From Caldithrix sp. (lineage in GTDB: Bacteria; Zhuqueibacterota; Zhuqueibacteria; Thermofontimicrobiales; Sulfurfontimicrobiaceae), in the NCBI GenBank assembly GCA_020722815.1, contig DYKB01000010.1, positions 55,840 to 119,839 on the forward strand: DNA of 64,000 nucleotides, read 5' to 3'. The notes beneath the pieces are model-generated. The model was not told where the DNA came from, ran no database searches, and was given only the letters and a program-made list of their open reading frames with translations. Positions 44,467-52,495 of the stretch are shown here, one piece after another. Both the position numbers and the translations under genes were made by a program. Position 1 is the first letter of the stretch. The number at the start of each line of letters is the position of its first letter.

Positions 44467-44601
44467 TTAAATATTTTTTTCTATTTCAGTAAGTTCTATA
44501 GATTCAGCATCTGCGGCAATACTGTCCCGGTTATCTTCAACCAACTGGATACGTTCGGGTATTGAAAGCATTAAAGTATCGGTAACTGAAATTTTTTTCA
44601 T
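44467..44601 (-). pseudogene. Truncated addiction-module component (TIGR02574-like)
   Basis: A 44-codon frame from ATG 44601: MKKISVTDTLMLSIPERIQL, then VEDNRDSIAADAESIELTEI, EKNI-stop. The segment ERIQLVEDxxDSIAAxxExxxLTExE matches the N-terminal two thirds of the small antitoxin-like 'putative addiction module component' family, normally ~70-75 residues. It stops just where the methylase gene begins (8 bases before its ATG). It is too short for the ordinary automatic gene-length cut-off. The corresponding RelE-type toxin was not found beside it. Confidence 0.6.
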
Positions 44602-44671
44602 TTTAGTCAGTCAAATATTGAAATTACGATGTTAGAGTCGTGTGTCCATTAAACCGACATGATTATAATAT

Positions 44672-44947
44672 TCAGGAAATTGATAAATTAAGTTTTCTCC
44701 CAATCGCTTCTAAATAATTTTTGAGAGTCGAAAGCCGAATATCTTCTGAGTGATTTTCTATCCGCGAAATAGCCGATTTTTTAGTCTTTAATTTTTGAGC
44801 CAATTCTTCCTGTGTAATGCCAGCCGCTTCCCTGGCCTGACGTAAAAGCACACCGATTTTAAAGCCTTCGTATCCCTCTTCAAAATTATTTTCAAAGGTT
44901 GAATTTCGTTCTTTTCTATTTTTGATATATTTTTCCAGATCGTCCAT
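44672..44947 (-). CDS. higA: HigA-like XRE-family antitoxin
   Basis: 91 residues. The C-terminal HTH_3/XRE domain is clear: [58 protein letters not shown]. The start at 44947 has AAGGAGGAAAGCACG upstream. It is the downstream partner of the HigB-like toxin frame, the order (toxin first) being usual for HigBA. It would bind both the toxin and the operon operator. The toxin frame runs into this gene by 160 nt in another frame. Confidence 0.88.
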   Translation of the reverse strand: MDDLEKYIKNRKERNSTFENNFEEGYEGFKIGVLLRQAREAAGITQEELAQKLKTKKSAISRIENHSEDIRLSTLKNYLEAIGRKLNLSIS

Positions 44948-45294
44948 CGTGCTTTCCTCCTTAAATAATCTTTCTTACGTTGTTCGGCGAGTAATATTTC
45001 TTGGTTTGGCGTTTTCTGGCTCTTTTTTGCAAACCCATTCGTTAGTATAATAAAATTCCTGTCATCGAAGAAGCCAAGAATTCGATAATTATTTTTTCCA
45101 AAACTTATCCTTGCTTCCCCAATATCATCAGTACTTGTTAATTTTTTAAAATATTCCTTTGGTATTCTTTCCAGTTCTTTTATCAATCTCAGAACCCATA
45201 AAACCCGCGTAACTTGCCTGTCATCCAACGAATCCAGAAACTCTTCAACAGGGCATTTTCCGTACGCTGTACGATAGAATATTATTTCTCGTAT
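44788..45294 (-). pseudogene. higB: HigB/RelE-like toxin lacking a normal start codon and stop
   Basis: The family N-terminus (xREIIFYRTAYGKCPVEEFL, DSLDDRQVTRVLWVLRLIKE, LERIPKEYFKKLTSTDDIGE) is preserved but the codon in the Met position is ATA (45292-45294), preceded four codons upstream by an in-frame TAA. The first TTG (45228) would remove about 22 residues of the fold. At the other end the natural finish ([13 protein letters not shown]) is not followed by a stop; the frame runs another ~50 codons through higA. Unless ATA is used as a start, little toxin should be made. HigB-type toxins cleave ribosome-bound mRNA. Confidence 0.7.
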
Positions 45295-45346
45295 ATCAAT
45301 AAGTTAACAAATATGATAACAAAAATCAAGTAAAAAGTTTGTTCTG

Positions 45347-45366
45347 AAATTTATCTAGATAAATTT
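45347..45366. promoter_or_regulatory. 20-bp perfect palindrome upstream of higBA
   Basis: AAATTTATCTAGATAAATTT is an exact 20-base palindrome located 53 bases upstream of the first toxin codon. Perfect palindromes in this position are typical operators for HigA-type repressors; it may also be chance in AT-rich DNA. No good -35/-10 pair was identified between it and the gene. Confidence 0.5.
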
Positions 45367-45439
45367 ATGTTCGACGCAGAGCCTCACCGCTGCATTCCGC
45401 CGCAAGAGCCGCGGAACGAGGAGAGCGGGGCGGATTCAG

Positions 45440-46414
45440 CTAAACATGCTTCCCAAAAGGATGTTTCGCCTTACGCAGTTTTTCGAGGTCTTCTTTGGTG
45501 AATTGGAAGTTGACAGAAATATTATTCTTGTGATGGTCGACGTCGATTTTGTTGAGAATATCGACAGCTTCGCGGTCTTCACTGGTGGATAATTTTGCGG
45601 TGGCGATGAAGCCTTTGATGGCATCCTTAAACAGGCCGGCATTTTCGGCGTCCGCGCATTCCATTTCGCCGTTGAAGTTAATTTGATTGGTTACTCTCAT
45701 GGAAATGTTCATATTTTTCAGGCTGCTCAGGCCGCGGGCTTCTTTTAATGATTCGTCCAGGTGCAGTTTATCCAGAATATCCGCCGCCTGGGTGACGAGC
45801 CAGCAATCGGTCTTGAATTTCACCAGATCGAGTCGGGCCTGCAATTCCGATTCAATCTGGGTCTTTTTCTGAACGGAATTATCCAGCCAGGCTTTTACCA
45901 ATACTTCATCGCCGCCTAAAAAGACAGTTGAATCCACAAAACAAATAGCCTTATTTTCGTCCTTGCCAGTATAAATTTTGAAATTCTGATATTCCGTGGC
46001 CACCAGTTCTTTATGACGCGATTCTTTGGCAATAAAAGTTATGATTTTTTCGGGATTAAAGTTGCCATAAACCACGGCCAAGCCATCCATATCATCCCGA
46101 CTCGAATCGAATTTGCCGACAAAGAAAAGCTCGGATATATCTTTTTCAAAATTAAAGCCACTGGAATCGACAAAATCCCGATATTCGTCATTATGAACCA
46201 GGTCTTTATGCAGCGAATCGCGAAACATCTCAAAAAAATCGCTCTTTTTGATCTGCTGGAAGTTCACATAGCCAAGCACATCCGAGGCCGGCATCAGGGC
46301 AATCTGTTGCGCGGTGGTGCCGGACATAGCTTCGTGCATAGCTTTGTCGCAAGAAGAAAAAACAAGGAAACTGCCTACGATTAAAATTAAAAAATAAACA
46401 AGTCTTGATTTCAT
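45440..46414 (-). CDS. DUF3352-like lipoprotein linked to an ABC exporter
   Basis: 324 residues. Lipoprotein signal YFLILIVGSFLVFSSC with Cys at ~22. The mature domain begins ALMPASDVLGYVNFQQIKKS and contains AVVYGNFNPEKIITFI, YTGKDENKAICFVDSTVFLG and WLVTQAADILDKLHL, the alternating pattern of 'DUF3352-type' lipoproteins that measure protein-like cargo; function unknown. GGAGGG precedes the ATG. Its start is 8 bases after the permease stop, so it is the last gene of a three-gene operon with the ABC ATPase and permease. Confidence 0.68.
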   Translation of the reverse strand: MKSRLVYFLILIVGSFLVFSSCDKAMHEAMSGTTAQQIALMPASDVLGYVNFQQIKKSDFFEMFRDSLHKDLVHNDEYRDFVDSSGFNFEKDISELFFVGKFDSSRDDMDGLAVVYGNFNPEKIITFIAKESRHKELVATEYQNFKIYTGKDENKAICFVDSTVFLGGDEVLVKAWLDNSVQKKTQIESELQARLDLVKFKTDCWLVTQAADILDKLHLDESLKEARGLSSLKNMNISMRVTNQINFNGEMECADAENAGLFKDAIKGFIATAKLSTSEDREAVDILNKIDVDHHKNNISVNFQFTKEDLEKLRKAKHPFGKHV

Positions 46415-46422
46415 ATTCCCTC

Positions 46423-47244
46423 CTAAAAATTTTTACGTTGAAAAATAAAACCTGAAATGACAAATATAATTCCCCCGAAAAGTAATGACGTCCATAACGG
46501 CATCCAGGACGTGACGGCCACCCCGCGTACCAGCTTCTGGGTCATATCGCCCAGTTCCGCCGTCTTGGGCAGGATATAATACAGTCCATCCACAATGTAG
46601 CCGTAAATTTTCGATGACAGCAGGGCATATATCCGATCCCGCTGAATCAATAACGGACTGAAAAACAGTATTAAATACGTCATCATCAAAGAAAAGGCAC
46701 TGCTGCGGCTCACCACGCCCAGAAAAGTCACCAGCGCGAACAGGATGGCAAAGGTGATGACAATCATCAATCCCGCCAGCAAAAAGCCCCAGTTCCAAAG
46801 GCCGGTTTTTACCGACATGACGATCCAGGAAAAAATCACCAGATAGAAGATGTTAAAAGCGACAATCGATACCGCACCCATAAAACGGCCCAGTAAAATC
46901 TGAAACCGGCTCAGGGGCTTGGTCAAAAACAGGTCAATATAGCCCGGTTGCAGCATATTGGGAATCAAACTGCTGGTGGCGAACAGGGACATAAAGATGC
47001 CGGCGGTAAAAAGCATCACCGCAATGCCGCCCTCGATGCCCCAGATAATTTCTTCAACTTCGGTGATTTTCTCGATGTCCTTTCCGAAAATGGAGATCGA
47101 GGATTTCATCCCGTCCACGATATCCAGATTCAGGGCGAACATGAATAAGAGACAGATAAAAGTCGAGATGCCAAAAAACGCGATAAAAGTCTTTTTCGCC
47201 AGAGACTCGCGGAAAGTAAGTTGTATAATCGACCAGAATTTCAA
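46423..47244 (-). CDS. ABC-2-type transporter permease
   Basis: 273 residues with six predicted membrane helices: FIAFFGISTFICLLFMFALN, IAVMLFTAGIFMSLFATSSL, IVAFNIFYLVIFSWIVMSV, FLLAGLMIVITFAILFALVT, FSLMMTYLILFFSPLLI and the C-terminal LWTSLLFGGIIFVISGF. The motif PGYIDLFLTKPLSR is typical of ABC-2 permeases. TTG start with GGAGGGG at five bases; TTGA overlaps the stop of the ATPase gene by 4 nt. Together they form an exporter of unknown substrate across the inner membrane. Confidence 0.85.
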   Translation of the reverse strand: MKFWSIIQLTFRESLAKKTFIAFFGISTFICLLFMFALNLDIVDGMKSSISIFGKDIEKITEVEEIIWGIEGGIAVMLFTAGIFMSLFATSSLIPNMLQPGYIDLFLTKPLSRFQILLGRFMGAVSIVAFNIFYLVIFSWIVMSVKTGLWNWGFLLAGLMIVITFAILFALVTFLGVVSRSSAFSLMMTYLILFFSPLLIQRDRIYALLSSKIYGYIVDGLYYILPKTAELGDMTQKLVRGVAVTSWMPLWTSLLFGGIIFVISGFIFQRKNF

Positions 47245-48164
47245 TTTTCCCCTCCTTTATTTTCAGTAATCACTTCGATGAAGAAATCCTCCAGCGTAAT
47301 TTTGCGGGGAATGATGGCCTGAATCAAGATTTTTTGTTCACGCAGCCGGTCGATTAATTCGTTCAATTGTCCCATTTCTTTGACAGCGACCGTATAAAAA
47401 TCATTCACGTGCGTTACGGGTATTTGCAGTTCCTGACAAATTTGTGGCAATTGGGCCGTGCCATTTTCCACTTTTATTTGAAATTGTTCCTTAATCGAGA
47501 TAAAATCATCCACACTCCCTTTTTGGAGCAAGGTGCCTTTATTCAGAATGGCCACTTCATCGGAAATGCGTTCCACTTCCGAGAGCAGGTGGGAATTGAG
47601 AAAAATCGTTTTTCCCTGTTCCCGCAGCATTTTCAATAAATCCCGAATCTCCTTACGGCCAATGGGATCGATGCCATCGGTAGGTTCATCCAGAAATATT
47701 AAATCCGGGTCATTGATGAGCGCATGGGCCAGCCCCAGCCGCTGCATCATGCCTTTGGAAAATTTCCGAATTTTGGTTCGGCCCCAATCCTGAAGTCTGA
47801 CCGTGGCCAATAATTGGGGAATTTTCTCCTGCAAAGCCGATTTGGAAACGCCGGCCATTTTTCCGTAATAAAAAAGCACCTGCTGGGCATTTAAAAACTC
47901 TGGAAACCGATGATTTTCAGCCAGATAGCCCATTCGATGATGAATAGAAAAATCCGTAAAAACATGTCCCAGAATTTTTGCCCCGCCATTCGTGGGGTGA
48001 ATAATTCCGGTCAGAATTTTTATTAATGTTGTTTTACCAGCGCCATTGGGTCCCAGCAGGCTGAAAATTTTACCTTGATCAACTTGCAGGCTACAGGCTT
48101 CCAGGGCTTTGATTTTGCCACTCTGGTAATGCTTGGTTAATTGATATGTTTCGACAGCGAACAA
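47241..48164 (-). CDS. ABC transporter ATP-binding protein
   Basis: 307 residues from TTG 48164, which has AGGAGA at ideal distance; the frame extends to 48197 without a site. Walker A SLLGPNGAGKTTLIKIL, Q-loop LAENHRF, signature KFSKGMMQRLGLA (variant of LSGGQ), Walker B PDLIFLDEPTDGIDP, H-loop FLNSHLLSEVE. The C-terminal extension (~215-307) is the usual DUF4162-like tail of ABC-2 exporter ATPases. First gene of the operon that continues with permease and lipoprotein. Confidence 0.92.
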   Translation of the reverse strand: MFAVETYQLTKHYQSGKIKALEACSLQVDQGKIFSLLGPNGAGKTTLIKILTGIIHPTNGGAKILGHVFTDFSIHHRMGYLAENHRFPEFLNAQQVLFYYGKMAGVSKSALQEKIPQLLATVRLQDWGRTKIRKFSKGMMQRLGLAHALINDPDLIFLDEPTDGIDPIGRKEIRDLLKMLREQGKTIFLNSHLLSEVERISDEVAILNKGTLLQKGSVDDFISIKEQFQIKVENGTAQLPQICQELQIPVTHVNDFYTVAVKEMGQLNELIDRLREQKILIQAIIPRKITLEDFFIEVITENKGGEN

Positions 48165-48485
48165 AGTCTTCTCCTGTTTGAAAAAATAATTTGCCACGAA
48201 GACACTAAGGCACGAAGAGATGAAAAGAAAACATTTTGGCTAAAAATTTCGAAAAAATAAATCTGGTACCCTTACCTGATACTGAGTTTGTTATCATATA
48301 TTGAAAATTCATGGCGGATAAACCTGGTATCTTCTCTGTGCCTTTGTGTTTTATGGCGAAAATTTATGAACAATCCAGCCTTAAAATATTCCTTTCAGAT
48401 TACGAGGGGTTGCTGATGAATGTTTCATAAGTCGATGGGGTGCAAGGATGTTCTTTGAAGTGCCATGTTCAATCGATTGGGGATT
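48165..48485. other. Intergenic with CACGAAGGCACGAAG-type repeat
   Basis: TTTGCCACGAAGACACTAAG and GCACGAAGAGATG (48190-48225), with TCTCTGTGCCTTTGTG at ~48333 in the opposite orientation, form an imperfect palindrome of a kind repeated at ~21187 and ~58110-58195. No gene was seen. Confidence 0.5.
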
Positions 48486-48522
48486 AAACAAAAACCCCGG
48501 TCAATTGTATTCACTGGGGTTT
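48486..48522 (-). terminator. Intrinsic terminator of the MFS transporter gene
   Basis: AAACCCCGGT (48492-48501) and ACTGGGGTTT (48513-48522) form a 10-bp stem (one G-T pair) with an 11-base loop. On the minus strand it is followed by TTTTTGTTTAATCC, a T-rich tail, 12 bases after the stop of the transporter. Confidence 0.75.
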
Positions 48523-48533
48523 GTATTTTTAAT

Positions 48534-49838
48534 CTAAGCTTGCATGCTTTCCATATCTTTTGCGGCGATATTGGGGACAATAGACTGGAAAATAGCCAGC
48601 GCTATTAAGTATGCCGAGCCAGCAATGAAGAAAAGGCTGTAATAGCTGCCTGTGAATTCCAGAATGAAGCCGGCAGAAGCCGAAAAAATCATTCCACCAA
48701 CTGAACCCGCCATCCCGCCGAAACCGACCACAGAACCCACGACTTTTCGGGGGAACATATCCGAGGCGGTGGTGAAGATATTGGCCGACCAGCCCTGATG
48801 TGCCGCGGTCGCGAGGCCTAATAAACCAACAGCGACCCATAAGCTGACATGTTGTGTCGCGATGATAATTGGCGTTACCGCGAGGGCACAAATTAACATG
48901 GCCATTTTGCGACCTTTATTAATTGTCCAGCCGCGTTTAATAAAGAAGGACGAGAGCCAACCGCCCCCGATACTCCCGACATCAGCTAAAACGTAGATGA
49001 TGATTAAGGGTAAACCCAGTTCTTTAACATCGAGATTCAGGCTATATTGCTTTTGAAGGAAACCGGGGATCCAGTACAGATAGAACCACCATATCGGATC
49101 GGTCAAAAATTTTCCAATGGCAAAGCCCCAGGTTTCGCGATAGGACATGAGTTTTAGCCAGGAAATTTTTTCAGGCGGATCGGCCGGATCACTCTCAATA
49201 TAGGCCAGTTCTGCCGCGGACAACCGTTTTTGCTGACGGGGTTTTTCGTACAGCCAGAACCAGAAGATGAGCCAGATAAATCCAAGGGCACCGGTAAAGA
49301 TAAATGCTTTTTGCCAGCCCCACTTTACCACAATGATTGGTACTAAAACAGGAGCCACGACAGCCCCAACGTTCGTTCCCGCATTAAAAATTCCAGTCGC
49401 CAGCGCGCGTTCTTTTTTCGGGAACCATTCGGCCACAGTTTTAATGGCCGCGGGGAAGTTTCCAGCCTCGCCAAGTCCCAGTGAAAATCGCCAGAAACCA
49501 AATCCAAAAGCTGTTTTTGCCAATGCATGCCCCATTGCAGCGAAACTCCAGACAATTAGGGCTGCCGCATAACCGAGTTTGGTACCTAACATATCCATCA
49601 AACGTCCGGTAGCGACTAAACCGATGGCATACGCAGCCTGAAACGCCATGACAATGAACCCATATTCGGCTTCGCCAAATATGCCTTCATTCATCAGCGT
49701 TTGTTTGAGAATACTAATCACATGGCGATCGATGTAATTGATGGTGGTCGCGAAAAAAATTAACGCGCAAATTGTCCACCGATAATGACCACCGGGTTTG
49801 GCCGGTGTTGGAGATAATTCATTGGGTAATTTTGTCAT
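48534..49838 (-). CDS. MFS transporter, hexuronate (ExuT)-type
   Basis: 434 residues, 12 predicted membrane helices. The anion:cation symporter pattern is clear: FFATTINYIDRHVISIL (helix 1, with the R near NYxDR), FGFWRFSLGLGEAGNFPAAI (helix 4, GLGEAGNFPAAIK characteristic of hexuronate and phthalate-type ACS transporters), WFPKKERALATGIFNAGTNVG, and IFTTASDMFPRKVVGSVVGFGG. This signature fits uptake of hexuronates by proton symport, which would feed the uronate-isomerase-like enzyme at 33715. GGAGG lies before the ATG and a terminator follows. Confidence 0.85.
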   Translation of the reverse strand: MTKLPNELSPTPAKPGGHYRWTICALIFFATTINYIDRHVISILKQTLMNEGIFGEAEYGFIVMAFQAAYAIGLVATGRLMDMLGTKLGYAAALIVWSFAAMGHALAKTAFGFGFWRFSLGLGEAGNFPAAIKTVAEWFPKKERALATGIFNAGTNVGAVVAPVLVPIIVVKWGWQKAFIFTGALGFIWLIFWFWLYEKPRQQKRLSAAELAYIESDPADPPEKISWLKLMSYRETWGFAIGKFLTDPIWWFYLYWIPGFLQKQYSLNLDVKELGLPLIIIYVLADVGSIGGGWLSSFFIKRGWTINKGRKMAMLICALAVTPIIIATQHVSLWVAVGLLGLATAAHQGWSANIFTTASDMFPRKVVGSVVGFGGMAGSVGGMIFSASAGFILEFTGSYYSLFFIAGSAYLIALAIFQSIVPNIAAKDMESMQA

Positions 49839-49922
49839 TTTCCCTCCTTTAAAGATGCTTTTTATAGATTAATTAAATATAATGCTGCAATTTTTTAATT
49901 GTAAATATCGCTTTTAAAAAAT

Positions 49923-50029
49923 GACAGGATAACAGGATTAAATGGAGTCGTCCGTCCCAAAATTAATTCAACACGCTTTTAAAACAGAAAACTAATCCTG
50001 ATAATTTATAATGTCCTGTAATCCTGTCT
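49923..50029. repeat. GACAGGATAACAGGATT inverted pair
   Basis: GACAGGATAACAGGATTA at 49923-49940 faces GTCCTGTAATCCTGTC at 50013-50029, forming an imperfect stem around ~70 bases. The same word occurs at ~34991, ~35278 (inverted) and ~60128, and it is frequent in many environmental genomes. Confidence 0.6.
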
Positions 50030-50057
50030 ATTTTTTAACATAGCCGGTCATCAATCT

Positions 50058-52277
50058 TTAATAAGCTAAAATCTCATTCAGATTGACTTGAGAATTCTCA
50101 AATTTTACGACAAATGCTTCCACCGCTTGCTGAACTGAATAATGTTCATAGACTATTTTAAGTTCGTTGACGATATATTCCTGATTTACACGTTCGCCGG
50201 ATTGATTAGCTGGATTAATGAGAAACAATTTATGGGGTGTCAGTAATGCCATTAACTCCGGCAGATCATAAACTCCAACTGCCCCGGCAACGGTTGAAGG
50301 CATATAAAGTGGCTTATAATATTGATTCATCACGAGTGACTTAAATGAAACCAGCGGCTCAATCAGTACGATTTTTTTAAAAACCGGTTCAAAAACAGCC
50401 GCATGCAGCAAAGCCGAACAAAGTTCACCACGGGCGATGACATTTATCTGAGTTGGATCGATATCTTCCCGTGATTTTAAGTAGTGAACCAGGCGCAGCA
50501 TATCACTGGCATGAATCCCCGCCAGACTGCGCTGAATTTGAATGGCCCCAAACCAGAGGTTGTAGGGCGCCTTACCAATTTTAAAATGATAGGCATCTCC
50601 GGTGAAGGCACCGGGGCCCATCTCTCCATAACCAAGAATATCCGGCGTCAGCACCGCCTGACCTTTTTTTACCAGCGATTCAATTTCGCCGCCAGGAGCG
50701 GTTTCGGCAGCTTTGCCAGCAGGATTTATATACAGCGTGGCAGGCCATTTCGTTGTTCCGGTTGGTAAAAACAGAAGAAATGGGATGGGATAATTGCCTT
50801 CACCTTCAATAAAATATTTTTCGATGCAATAACCTGAACGTTGATAACGGCCAGCAAATACAGCCGTGGATTTCATAGCCGGAACTTTAAAACCAGAAAG
50901 CGTCCTCACTGCCGCTTTCACTTTTTCTAAATGTTCAGCTAAATTTTGACGGGAAATTTCTAATTTCGTTACTAATTTTTCTGCTTCGCGGCGATTCAGG
51001 CTAAAGATTGTTTCATCGCCATAAGATGTTTGCAGTTGGCCAGTCGGAGTGATTTGTAATTCTGCCGGCGTCAAAAACTCCACCGCCTCGTCTTTTGGGT
51101 TTCCTGGCCAATGTAGATGCTTTTGTAAAAATGCATAGAGTGCTTCGCGATTTTTAACTGTGGTTTCATGTCCGGCATTGTCTTCCACCATCTGGAAATT
51201 GTCTGGCTGCGCAAGGGCCTGATATGCCTTGCGAATTTCGCAGGCTGTTTCGCGTGCCCCCTGGATACTGAAGAAATCGCGGGTCGTCGTAATCATTAAA
51301 GCTGGTTTAGGCGCCCGAACTTCCAATAAATCAGCATGATCGATACCATTTGCCAGACCATGATAGAAATTTTGTTCCGCATCCTGCGGACCGATTGATT
51401 CGAGCAGGCGTTGAAAGCCGCAGATATAGCATTCCGGTGCAGTTACCAAAATCCGCGGATCAAAAGCAGCAATATAAGCTGATTGTGTCCCGCCACCGGA
51501 TCGGCCGGTAATCGCAATTCGTTCGGGATCAACCTCTTTTCGGGTCAATAAATAGTCCACAGTGCGAATACCATCCCAGATCATATAACGCGCAGCCGAA
51601 CTGCCAATGAGAAAACATTGCGCACCGGGGTAGGAGTGCTCCAATGTTGGACCGCCAATGCGGGAGGATTTGGTTGTTTCATCATAATATTGCAACCGTT
51701 CGCCCTGACCAACCGGATCGAAAGCTAAAACGATAAATTTCTTGTTTACCAGGTTTAAAATCGTTTGTTGATAAGCTTTCCCGCGAAAAGCTTCCTGGCT
51801 ATGACCACTGCAGTAAAGGACAGCCGGCACCTTCCCTTTCAGGCCATTCGGGATAAAAAGCGCCGCGGTAACATAAAATTGTGGTTGAGACTCAAAGATA
51901 ATTTTTTCGATGCGATAGTCTTTTTTCCGGATGATGCTGATAATTTTGGCATTCAGGGGTGTTTTGGCAGGAAATGGCCCGACAATTTTTAAAAGTTTTT
52001 CATTGACGGCTTTTTGGTGCTGTTTCCAATCTAATTCTGAACTAAGTTCAGAAATTTTCACTTTTCGATTGTCTAATAGTTGAAACGCCTGATCAGTCAG
52101 GTGATGATAAAGCGCATTTGAAATATCCGTATACTTCATCCACCGTTTGAACAGGGATAAATCTTCATCCTGGGCGTTGATTGGAAGAACGAGGAGTCCT
52201 GTATTTAATAAAAATAACCATAGTAAGAGCGATAAGATAGTTCGATTATTACGCTGATAATATGATTTCGATAACAT
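50058..52277 (-). CDS. Secreted esterase with tandem alpha/beta-hydrolase domains
   Basis: 739 residues with a signal anchor (TILSLLLWLFLLNTGLLVLP). The first alpha/beta-hydrolase (~130-400) resembles acetyl-xylan esterase/CE7- and CE15-like enzymes: oxyanion region VPAVLYCSGHSQEAFRG, FDPVGQGERLQ, nucleophile ITGRSGGGTQSAYIAAFDPR, and catalytic His in NAGHETTV. The second (~510-720) keeps the topology (ATLYINPAGKAAETAP, GYGEMGPGAF) but its nucleophile elbow reads IARGELCSALLHA without G-X-S-X-G, so it is probably a non-catalytic partner domain. It likely removes acetyl or methyl esters from polysaccharides. GAGGG before the ATG. Confidence 0.78.
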   Translation of the reverse strand: MLSKSYYQRNNRTILSLLLWLFLLNTGLLVLPINAQDEDLSLFKRWMKYTDISNALYHHLTDQAFQLLDNRKVKISELSSELDWKQHQKAVNEKLLKIVGPFPAKTPLNAKIISIIRKKDYRIEKIIFESQPQFYVTAALFIPNGLKGKVPAVLYCSGHSQEAFRGKAYQQTILNLVNKKFIVLAFDPVGQGERLQYYDETTKSSRIGGPTLEHSYPGAQCFLIGSSAARYMIWDGIRTVDYLLTRKEVDPERIAITGRSGGGTQSAYIAAFDPRILVTAPECYICGFQRLLESIGPQDAEQNFYHGLANGIDHADLLEVRAPKPALMITTTRDFFSIQGARETACEIRKAYQALAQPDNFQMVEDNAGHETTVKNREALYAFLQKHLHWPGNPKDEAVEFLTPAELQITPTGQLQTSYGDETIFSLNRREAEKLVTKLEISRQNLAEHLEKVKAAVRTLSGFKVPAMKSTAVFAGRYQRSGYCIEKYFIEGEGNYPIPFLLFLPTGTTKWPATLYINPAGKAAETAPGGEIESLVKKGQAVLTPDILGYGEMGPGAFTGDAYHFKIGKAPYNLWFGAIQIQRSLAGIHASDMLRLVHYLKSREDIDPTQINVIARGELCSALLHAAVFEPVFKKIVLIEPLVSFKSLVMNQYYKPLYMPSTVAGAVGVYDLPELMALLTPHKLFLINPANQSGERVNQEYIVNELKIVYEHYSVQQAVEAFVVKFENSQVNLNEILAY

Positions 52278-52495
52278 GGTTTTTCCCTCATTTTTACGGA
52301 AATTTAATAAAAGGGATAATAAACATTTTTTTATTCGCTGTCAAGGAAAAAATTTGCATACCAATAGATTCATCACTGCCGGAACAATTGCACGGGTGAT
52401 ATGAATTAATTATTGCATATTTGAAAAGAATTTAATATGTTAAAACAATACGTTTTGCCGGTTTTATGAATAAAAATTGATACAAAATTTAGACT

